From the NCBI RefSeq assembly GCF_012933505.1, contig NZ_JABBNB010000010.1, forward strand, positions 62,001 through 126,000: DNA of 64,000 nt, in the 5' to 3' direction. Shown piece by piece: positions 57,254 through 64,000 of this stretch. Position 1 is the first letter of the stretch, and every line of letters begins with the position of its first letter. The notes beneath the pieces are model-generated. The model searched no databases, was not told the DNA's origin, and saw only the letters and a list, made by a program, of their open reading frames with translations. Both the position numbers and the translations under genes were made by a program. Origin of the DNA: Gordonia asplenii (lineage in GTDB: Bacteria; Actinomycetota; Actinomycetes; Mycobacteriales; Mycobacteriaceae).

Positions 57254-57327
57254 TAGCGGGGACAGGATTTGAACCTGCGACCTCTGGGTTATGAGCCCAG
57301 CGAGCTACCGAGCTGCTCCACCCCGCG
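57254..57327 (-). tRNA. Initiator tRNA-Met (CAT)
   Basis: On the minus strand it begins CGCGGGGTGGAGCAGCTCGG and contains CTGGGCTCATAACCCAG, with three G-C pairs next to the anticodon loop, and the first base C cannot pair normally with position 72. These are initiator features. The encoded 3' end is CCCCGCTA with no CCA. Confidence 0.93.
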
Positions 57328-57452
57328 TTGGGTAAACACTAAGTTACAGGTGGTCCGACCCCGGCGCAAATCGGTTTACGCAAAGCCCCAGGTCGACCGG
57401 AAACTCGTGACGAGCGTCACAGTCAAGACCGCTCTGACCTGCAGAAACACCG

Positions 57453-58700
57453 TCACCTCGGATGCACGCCGAGCAGCGCCGCAAGCTGCTGCGCGAGTGG
57501 ATTGAGGTTCAGCCGGTCCGCATCGACCTTCGGTTTGCCGTCCCACGGCTGCGGATACGCCGGATTCGACAGCGCCGCGCGATTGGCATCGCGCACACCG
57601 GTCGGACTTCCCTGCGGGACCGCGCAGTTCGCGTTCGTGTTGAGCGGGAAGTCGTCGTAGTTGATGTCGAATCGCGGATTGGTGCGCTTGATCTTCTCGA
57701 TCATCGCCGTCGTCCCCTCGTAACCGCGCGTGCAGGCCGCCGGATTGTTGGTCTCCAGCACGATGCCGAAGTAGATCAGACCGTTGCGATGCACTGGTCC
57801 GTGGCTGCTCGCCGACAGCATGGAGAGCATCGCGAGCGCCGAGTTGGTGGCCCAACCGGCCGGTGCGATGGTCGACGCCGTCGAACCCAGATCGTGCACG
57901 ACCCTGCCGACGTCAGCACCCTGCTGCTGCAACAGCGTCGACAGGTGCGACGCCGTCGCGGTGCCCGTCGTCAGCAACCGTCGCACGTCGGGATCGGCCG
58001 ACGCCAGCGTCGCGGTGACCAGGTCGAGGTTGCGTGACCAGTCGAGCACGGCGTCGGACTGATCGGCCTGCGTCGCGAGCACGACATTCGAATTCTTCAG
58101 CAGCGCAATGGTTTCCGGAAGACTCTCGACGCTGGCCGACGACAGTCGGCCCAACGACGTCACCAGACGACTGAGATTCTCGCCCTGCCCGTCGAAGGCC
58201 TTGCCCAATTCGGTGATGACGGTGTGCAAGTCGTCAATCGGAACCGACTCCGCGAAGTCGAGCGCGCTGCGAACCACGTCGTCGAGCGGCGGCGGCACCG
58301 AGGCCTTCGTGATGCGAGCACCGTCGTAGAGGAACGGGCCCGACGCCGACGTCGGCTGCAGGTCCACATACTGCTCACCGATCGCCGACCGATTGGCAAC
58401 CACCGCAACGGAACTCGCTGGAATACGCCCTTGGTCGCCATCGAGCGAAAGCACAACGTCGACGCCGTCGCGAGTCAGCCGCAGGTCGGTCACTCGCCCG
58501 GCGGGCACACCTTGATAGGTCACTTCGGCGTTGACGAAAATCCCACCCGACTCGGGCAGCGCTGCGACGACCCGATACGAATTGAGTCCGACCATTCGAT
58601 CGACGTGCACATAACGCACCCCGGCGAAGGCCGTGGCGACGATCCCCAGCACGACGAGCGCAACGATCTGGACGCGTTCCAGTACACCAAGCGGCGGCAT
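57453..58700 (-). CDS. Mce/MlaD family lipid-transport protein, single copy
   Basis: This 415-residue protein has an N-terminal membrane anchor (IVALVVLGIVATAFAGVRYV), the MlaD domain (SYRVVAALPESGGIFVNAEV, YQGVPAGRVTDLRL, SAIGEQYVDLQP) and a helical tail, as in MceF-like proteins. A -10-like TAGTAT lies six bases before the ATG, suggesting a leaderless transcript. Mce proteins normally occur in six-gene operons with YrbE permeases; this one is alone in the window. Confidence 0.88.
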   Translation of the reverse strand: MPPLGVLERVQIVALVVLGIVATAFAGVRYVHVDRMVGLNSYRVVAALPESGGIFVNAEVTYQGVPAGRVTDLRLTRDGVDVVLSLDGDQGRIPASSVAVVANRSAIGEQYVDLQPTSASGPFLYDGARITKASVPPPLDDVVRSALDFAESVPIDDLHTVITELGKAFDGQGENLSRLVTSLGRLSSASVESLPETIALLKNSNVVLATQADQSDAVLDWSRNLDLVTATLASADPDVRRLLTTGTATASHLSTLLQQQGADVGRVVHDLGSTASTIAPAGWATNSALAMLSMLSASSHGPVHRNGLIYFGIVLETNNPAACTRGYEGTTAMIEKIKRTNPRFDINYDDFPLNTNANCAVPQGSPTGVRDANRAALSNPAYPQPWDGKPKVDADRLNLNPLAQQLAALLGVHPR

Positions 58701-58859
58701 CCGCGAATACTAACGACGGTCATTGTTCCATTACCAGAGGTAAGTGGCTGATACGCAAAACCGCCAATACTGTGACAAGAACCACAAACTGGCTACAGTG
58801 GAATCGCGGGCACGATGCTGTGCAGGCGCCCGCGTTCGTCATTCGCTCAGGAGTTTGCG

Positions 58860-59153
58860 ATGCCGACAACGCACGTCGTCCACCACCACGAAAGCCACGG
58901 CAACCACCCGATGAGCATCTTCGGATACTTGTCCATCCTGGCCGGTTTCGCCAGCGCAGCCCTCTGGCTCATCAACCTCGCAAGCGGCAACACCGCGATA
59001 GCGATCATCTTCGGCGTCATCGCGGCCTGCGCCTTCGTGTCGGCGATCGTCATCATGACGACGCTGACCCGACGGGTGCATCACAGTCCGCTCGTCCCCG
59101 ACAACACCGACGTCGAGGCGTCGCGGTACCTGCACGAGTACCGCGGCGTCTGA
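58860..59153 (+). CDS. Small two-helix membrane protein
   Basis: ATG 58860 with AGGAG upstream gives 97 residues: a His-rich N-terminus (HVVHHHESHGNH), two membrane helices (FGYLSILAGFASAALWLI and IAIIFGVIAACAFVSAIVIM) and a polar end. No family is recognised. Confidence 0.72.
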   Translation: MPTTHVVHHHESHGNHPMSIFGYLSILAGFASAALWLINLASGNTAIAIIFGVIAACAFVSAIVIMTTLTRRVHHSPLVPDNTDVEASRYLHEYRGV

Positions 59154-59156
59154 CCC

Positions 59157-62111
59157 CTATTTGGTGCCCAGCGCCTCATAGGCCGCGACGGCCTTGTCGA
59201 GGTCCGCCAGCGCGTCGCCGTAGGCCTTGAAGTCGCCCTTCGTCTGGGCCGCCTTCAGGGCCTCCAGCGCCGTCCCGATCGCCTTGACCGCGGCGTCGCG
59301 GGCACCGTCGCTGCCCTGCGGGTTCTGCGGAGTAGGCGTCGGGGTGGGTGTGGTGGTGTCCGGCGTCTGCCCCTCGACGGGGTTGGCGCTGCCCGGTTTG
59401 GTGACCTCGGTCGGGTTGATGCCCACCTGCCGCAATGCTTCGGCGACCGTCGCGGCATAGCCGACTTGACCGCTCCCGTCAGGCCCGACGTAGTACACGA
59501 GAATCCGGTACAGCTTCGGAACCGCGGCAGAATCACTGCGCGACTGCGTGTACATCGGCTGCACGTAGAGCAGGCCGTTGCCGCCGACCGGCAACGTGAG
59601 GAGATTGCCGTAGCTGACCTTGGTGGTGTCTTCCACCTGCTTACGATCCGACGCCACCTGGCCCGACGACTTCAGGTTCTCCTGGGCTTGCTGTGGCCCG
59701 ACGGTCTGCTTATTCGTCGGCAGCACCTTCACGGTGATCTGGCCGTATGTCTTCGGATCCGACGACGCCGTCATGTACGCGGCGAGGAACGGCTTCTGCA
59801 GCACCGTCATCACGGTCGTCAACTGGAACGACGCGTCCGTGCCGTTCGGTGCCGCGGCGGTGAAGAAGTAGGGCGGCTGGCTCAGTCCGGCGGAGTTGTT
59901 GTCCTTCGTCGGATCGGCCGGCAGCGACCAGATGTCGTTGCCGCGGAAGAAGGTGTCGGGGTCGCTCACGTGGTAGCGCGCGAGCAACGCCCGCTGCATC
60001 TTGAACAGATCCTCCGGGTAGCGGACGTGGTCGGCGAGGCCCTTCACCTTGTCGAAGTCGGCGCGCGACTTGACCGAACCGGGGAACACCTTCATCCACG
60101 TCTTGAGCACCGGATCGCTGGTGTCGAACTGGTAGAGCTGCACCTCACCGGTGTAGGCGTCGACCGTCGCCTTCACCGAGTTGCGCGCATACGCGACCTG
60201 CCGGTTGATCTGCGATCGCCCGGTCTGCCCCTGATTCAGATCCTGGGTGTCGGTGGTGACCTCCTGCAGCGAGGTCTTCTGCGCGTACGGGTAGTCGTCG
60301 AGCGTGGTGTAGCCGTCGACGATCCACTTGATCGAGCCGTCGGCCATGACCGCCGGATACGACTTCGAGTCGACAGTCAGCCACGGAGCCACCGCTTTCA
60401 CGCGGTCGCGGGGGTCGCGGTTGTAGATGATCTTCGAATTGCTGTTGATCGCGCCGGACAACAGCATGTTGCGTTCCATGTACTTCACCGAATACAGGAA
60501 TCGGTTGAACCAATTGCCCAGCGACACTCCGGCCGGACCGTTGTAGGTGTAGAACTCGTTGTCCTCGTCGTACTCCCGGTTGGTACCGTCCTGCGATCCG
60601 ACGATGGCGTAGTCGGGGCTCACCTTCGCGATCATCTCGCCGAAGTAGATGCGCGGCTGGGTCACCTTGATCGGTGCGTTCTTCTTGTAGTCCTCGGTCT
60701 GGTAGTTCTCCAGATCGCTGACCTTGAAGATGGGGAATCCACCGCGGTCGCTGCCCGCCTCCGACGACGCCGCGTCGACGGTGTTCGCCGGTGCCGCGAT
60801 GAACCCGTTGCCATGGGTGTACACGGTGTGCTTGTTGATCCAGTTCTGCTGGTTCTCATCGAGCCCGTTGGGGTTGAGCTCACGCACCGCGACGATGTAG
60901 TCGCGCATCTGTCCGTCGACCTGATAACGGTCGACGGCAAGCTGATTGGGGAACCCGTAGAAGTTCTTCAGTCCCTGCCGTTGGTTGAAGACCGGCGAGA
61001 TGACGTTGGGATCCAGGATGCGGATGTTGGACAGCGTCGCGCTGTCGGCGTTGACTTTGGCCGGATCGGCGGGCTGCGACGTCCAGTTGCGCTCGTATTT
61101 GACGTCGCCGCCGCCGATCCCGTACGCGTCCCGGGTCGCCGCTATGTTGCGCTCTATGAACGCCCGCTCCTTTTGCGCCGCATTGGGTTTCACCGAGAAC
61201 TGCTCCATCGCGGCTGGCCACAGCACGCCGATCGCCAACGCGCTGAGCAGCATCAGTGCGGTGGCCATCGCGGGAATTCGCAAGTCGCGCAACACGATTC
61301 CGCCGAAGAATGCGGCAGCGCAGATCACCGCGATAGCCATCAGGATCAGCTTCGACGGCAACACGGCGTTGGCGTCGGTGTAGGTCATGCCGGTGAAGAT
61401 ATCGCCGCGCCGATCACTCGACAGCAGCGAATACCTGTCGAACCAGTACGCAACGGCCTTGAGCAACAAGAAGATTCCTGCCAGCACACCGAGTTGCACG
61501 CGCGCCGCGACCGTCAATGCACTGCCGCTGCGGCCCGAGCCGAGCCTGATTCCACCGAAGATGTAGTGCGTCAACAGGTTTCCGAGGAACGCGACCACCA
61601 CGATGACGAAGAAGAAATTCAGCAGGAACCGGTAGAACGGCAATTCGAAGGCGTAGAACGAGATGTCGAGGTTGAACTGCGGATCGCGCTTGCCGAAACT
61701 CTCGCTGTGCCAGAACATCTGCAGCGTCGCCCACGATCCCTGCGCGACGAGACCGGCCAGCACACCGATGATCACCGCGGGTGCGATGGAGAACCACCGC
61801 AGATGCGTCATCACGGTGGTGCGGTAGCGGGCCAGCGGATCGACTCCGCTCGACGCCGGGACGAACACCGGGCGCGCGCGGTAGGCGGCGGCCAGCGCGC
61901 CGAAGATGATCAGCCCGACGACGACCGCCGCGACCAGGAACATCGCCACCCGCGTCCACACGATGCGCGCGTAGACCGACGAATATCCGACCTGCGAGAA
62001 CCACATCCAATCCGTGGTCACCCCGACGACGCGAGGCCCGACCAGCAGCACCACCAGAATCCCGACACCGATACCGATCGCGATCTTGCTCCGCCGCGAC
62101 AGCGTCGGCAT
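59157..62111 (-). CDS. UPF0182 family large membrane protein
   Basis: ATG 62111 (MPTLSRRSKIAIGIGVGILV) is preferred to the open frame from 62579. The 984-residue protein has seven N-terminal membrane helices, including the segment TTDWMWFSQVGYSSVYARIV, followed by a very large exported domain (from ~residue 290) and a Pro/Thr-rich tail with PTPTPTPQNPQG. This layout and size are those of UPF0182 proteins, conserved in Actinobacteria, with unknown function. A 945-residue antisense frame on the plus strand is a shadow. Confidence 0.93.
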   Translation of the reverse strand: MPTLSRRSKIAIGIGVGILVVLLVGPRVVGVTTDWMWFSQVGYSSVYARIVWTRVAMFLVAAVVVGLIIFGALAAAYRARPVFVPASSGVDPLARYRTTVMTHLRWFSIAPAVIIGVLAGLVAQGSWATLQMFWHSESFGKRDPQFNLDISFYAFELPFYRFLLNFFFVIVVVAFLGNLLTHYIFGGIRLGSGRSGSALTVAARVQLGVLAGIFLLLKAVAYWFDRYSLLSSDRRGDIFTGMTYTDANAVLPSKLILMAIAVICAAAFFGGIVLRDLRIPAMATALMLLSALAIGVLWPAAMEQFSVKPNAAQKERAFIERNIAATRDAYGIGGGDVKYERNWTSQPADPAKVNADSATLSNIRILDPNVISPVFNQRQGLKNFYGFPNQLAVDRYQVDGQMRDYIVAVRELNPNGLDENQQNWINKHTVYTHGNGFIAAPANTVDAASSEAGSDRGGFPIFKVSDLENYQTEDYKKNAPIKVTQPRIYFGEMIAKVSPDYAIVGSQDGTNREYDEDNEFYTYNGPAGVSLGNWFNRFLYSVKYMERNMLLSGAINSNSKIIYNRDPRDRVKAVAPWLTVDSKSYPAVMADGSIKWIVDGYTTLDDYPYAQKTSLQEVTTDTQDLNQGQTGRSQINRQVAYARNSVKATVDAYTGEVQLYQFDTSDPVLKTWMKVFPGSVKSRADFDKVKGLADHVRYPEDLFKMQRALLARYHVSDPDTFFRGNDIWSLPADPTKDNNSAGLSQPPYFFTAAAPNGTDASFQLTTVMTVLQKPFLAAYMTASSDPKTYGQITVKVLPTNKQTVGPQQAQENLKSSGQVASDRKQVEDTTKVSYGNLLTLPVGGNGLLYVQPMYTQSRSDSAAVPKLYRILVYYVGPDGSGQVGYAATVAEALRQVGINPTEVTKPGSANPVEGQTPDTTTPTPTPTPQNPQGSDGARDAAVKAIGTALEALKAAQTKGDFKAYGDALADLDKAVAAYEALGTK

Positions 62112-62312
62112 ACTCGCCGGTCCGCGTACTCCCACCAAACTCTCCTGTTGCGATCTGGTCCGCGCGGCGGGCACACCAGGGCACCCATGCGAACTCTGTC
62201 CGATTTTCCGTCCAATGTACCGGCCGGTCGACGACCAGGTAGTCGGCGTCGGACCCTCGCCAGCGAGGTTACCCGGTCCGTCGGCGGAGCTCACCGAAGA
62301 TAGGATTCGACC

Positions 62313-62933
62313 GTGACTACGCCACCCACCGGCAACCTCTCCCCCGACGCTCTCGGCAGTGCGCTGCGCGACGTCGTCGAATTCGTCGACGCAGCCGGCT
62401 GGGACCAACCGCCGACGCTGTTCGCACTCGTCCCGACGTCGGTGCTCGCGCAGACTCAACCCGACCTCGTCGACGAGTTCGACACCTCTGAGCTCAGCCC
62501 CATCGCCCAGGAGCCGCTGCCGACCTCGGAGGTGGGCCCCGGTGCCGATCGCGCCGTCCAGGCCGCCGAGCTCGAACACATCCTGGCGACCACGAGCTGG
62601 CCCGACGCCGTCGCCGGTTGCGCTCTCGTGCAGGAGATCATCGTGCTGCCGCCGGAGGCTGAGGCAGACCTCGACGACGCTTTCGAACCGTTGCTGTCCG
62701 ACCCCGACGCGGCCGACGCCGCGGCCCGCTCGACGGCCCTGTCACATCCGGAGTCGCGGGCGGCACGACTCATCGCCGGCGCGCTGCGCGACGGTCGCAC
62801 GCTGTCGCTGCTTCAATTGCGCCCCGACGAGGGCGCCGACGACGGTCAGATCGAACTGCTCTCCCACCCCGACCTCGCGCCCAACCTCGTCGAAGCGCTC
62901 GCCGCGACGTTGGAGAACAGCATCGACGACTAG
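62313..62933 (+). CDS. PPA1309 family protein
   Basis: GTG 62313 opens a 206-residue acidic protein: LSPDALGSALRDVVEFVDAA, GWDQPPTLFALVPTSVL, LEHILATTSWPDAVAGCALV and LLQLRPDEGADDGQIELLSH. These match the actinobacterial PPA1309 family, found next to UPF0182 and the PDZ protease in many genomes. Function unknown. Confidence 0.85.
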   Translation: MTTPPTGNLSPDALGSALRDVVEFVDAAGWDQPPTLFALVPTSVLAQTQPDLVDEFDTSELSPIAQEPLPTSEVGPGADRAVQAAELEHILATTSWPDAVAGCALVQEIIVLPPEAEADLDDAFEPLLSDPDAADAAARSTALSHPESRAARLIAGALRDGRTLSLLQLRPDEGADDGQIELLSHPDLAPNLVEALAATLENSIDD

Positions 62934-63039
62934 ACGGTTGATTCCGAGGCGATTGACGGCGGGCGTCGAACTCGTCCCCGCCGTCGACGACTCGGGGGCC
63001 GCGCCGCGTCCGAAGAATCGGGAAAATGGCTAGTCGCGC

Positions 63040-64000
63040 TCAGCAGCCCTGCCGGGCGACCTTCCCGGTGAGCACGCCGACGGCGGTGTCGAGCGAGTCG
63101 ACCTTGACCAGCTCCAGACCGTCGGGCGCATCCGACTTCGCCTCGGCGCAGTTGGCCGCCGGGACCAGGAACATCGTCGCGCCGGCTTCGCGGGCAGCGA
63201 GGGTCTTGTGGGTGATACCGCCGATCGGTCCGACGACGCCGGAGTCGGAGATGGTTCCGGTGCCCGCGATGAACCGGCCGCCGGTCAGGCTGCCCGGGCT
63301 GAGTCGGTCGACGACGGCCAGGGTCAGCATCAGCCCGGCCGACGGCCCGCCGATGTCGCCGACGTTGAAGTCGATTTTCAGCTTGGGGTCGGCGTTGAGC
63401 ACCTGCGGCGTCACGCCGAGGTAGCCGGTGCCCTTGACCTCGGCCGGCGCGCCGTCGGGCCAGCCGCCGAGGGTCACCACGACGTTCTGCGGTGTGCCGT
63501 CCCGGACGATGGCCAGGTCCAGCTTGTCACCGGGTTTGTGGGCCCGGACCGCTTTCTGCATCTGCGCTGTGGTGGACACCGGCGTCCCCGACACACTGAT
63601 CACCTGGTCGCCGACCTTGAGTCCCTTCGACGCCGGGGCGTCCTTGCCGATCGCGGCGATGGTCAGCTTCGTCGGGCGGTGCAGGTAGCTCAGCGCGGCA
63701 GCCTGAGCAGCGGCCTCCGACCCGCTCATCTGCGCCGCGTTGGCGTCGCGGACCTGCTGATTGGACTGTCCGGGCGGGTATACCTGTTCGCGCGGTTCCA
63801 GCGTGTAGCGGCCCGACGCCCATTTGCTCAGCGCGTCGAACAGGTTGAGTCCGTCGTACACCGACACCGTGGTGAGGTTCAGATGCCCGTCGGTCTTGTC
63901 GAGTTGAGCGCCGGTGATGTCGACGACCTGCCGCTCGCTCGCCACGACTTTGCCGTCCTTGCCCTGCTCGTCGATGGTGACGTCGCCGAGAGTGTTGACC
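63040..64000 (-). CDS. PDZ/Lon-like serine protease (YlbL type), cut by right window edge
   Basis: The frame remains open beyond base 64000 (VNTLGDVTIDEQGKDGKVVA precedes the visible ATG at 63945), so the N-terminus lies outside. A PDZ domain is visible (PASKGLKVGDQVISVSGTPV, then RAHKPGDKLDLAIVRDG), followed by a Lon-type S16 domain with the catalytic Ser in GDIGGPSAGLMLTLAVVD and Lys in GITHKTLAAREAGA. Secreted Lon-like proteases of this kind are conserved in Actinobacteria in this neighbourhood. Confidence 0.9.
   Translation of the reverse strand, partial: VNTLGDVTIDEQGKDGKVVASERQVVDITGAQLDKTDGHLNLTTVSVYDGLNLFDALSKWASGRYTLEPREQVYPPGQSNQQVRDANAAQMSGSEAAAQAAALSYLHRPTKLTIAAIGKDAPASKGLKVGDQVISVSGTPVSTTAQMQKAVRAHKPGDKLDLAIVRDGTPQNVVVTLGGWPDGAPAEVKGTGYLGVTPQVLNADPKLKIDFNVGDIGGPSAGLMLTLAVVDRLSPGSLTGGRFIAGTGTISDSGVVGPIGGITHKTLAAREAGATMFLVPAANCAEAKSDAPDGLELVKVDSLDTAVGVLTGKVARQGC

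Noticed and set aside
59466..62303. 945-residue plus-strand frame
   Set aside because: Antisense to the UPF0182 gene; Arg/His-rich composition typical of a high-GC shadow frame.

Overview
The window is high-GC actinobacterial DNA from the Mycobacteriales, most likely Gordonia or a near relative. The evidence is the prfB-ftsE-ftsX-smpB-ssrA block, an SsrA tag of the mycobacterial type (ADKNQRDYALAA), a single Mce protein, an MmpS-like protein, UPF0182 and PPA1309 family proteins, an Rpf-like transglycosylase and frequent leaderless GTG/ATG starts. The genus is an inference.

Positions 1-17738 are a defence island. On the minus strand lie three genes of a Wadjet-type (Jet) anti-plasmid operon, jetA-jetB-jetC; jetC runs off the left edge and jetD is presumably beyond it. 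Divergent from it are two CRISPR arrays (6702-8450 and 9573-10088). Both have 29-bp repeats and 32-bp spacers with type I-E character. Each is preceded by a copy of the same ~188-bp leader, and an MmpS-like gene lies between them. Next comes a four-gene cas operon: cas6e (a type I-E gene), csb1/cas7, csb2/cas5, and a 1241-residue cas3. The last three are type I-G (formerly I-U) proteins. The cas3 ends in a ~290-residue region that looks like a Csx17/Csb3 (Cas8-like) large subunit. No cas1, cas2, cas4 or separate cas8 is present. This looks like a chimera in which I-E crRNA processing and arrays feed an I-G effector, and it is the most interesting system here.

Positions 17739-25786 are accessory: a lipocalin, a VapBC pair, a gene of unknown function, and a decayed integrative element (about 20886-25756). 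The element is bounded by copies of the tRNA-Ala 3' half and carries a broken SIR2-domain gene, a protein with a HEPN-type RNxxxH motif and a broken tyrosine integrase.

Positions 25787-54100 are mostly ordinary chromosome: CapA-like, thiol-disulfide (DsbA/MauE), phosphoglucomutase, a TetR/MFS efflux pair with a palindromic operator, a decayed partial copy of that MFS gene, small secreted proteins, the trans-translation and division genes (ssrA, smpB, ftsX, ftsE, prfB), two MscS channels, hisN, two acyl-CoA dehydrogenases behind paired palindromes, a secreted lipase, an Rpf-like protein and a secreted serine protease.

Positions 54100-57250 are a second small accessory patch with palindromic repeats, an EVE-like/HNH protein (possible modified-DNA restriction enzyme), a nucleotidyltransferase fragment, a VOC protein and an NlpC/P60 fragment. 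It ends at tRNA-fMet. The rest (57453-64000) is core genome: Mce protein, UPF0182, PPA1309 family and a PDZ/Lon-like protease truncated by the right edge.
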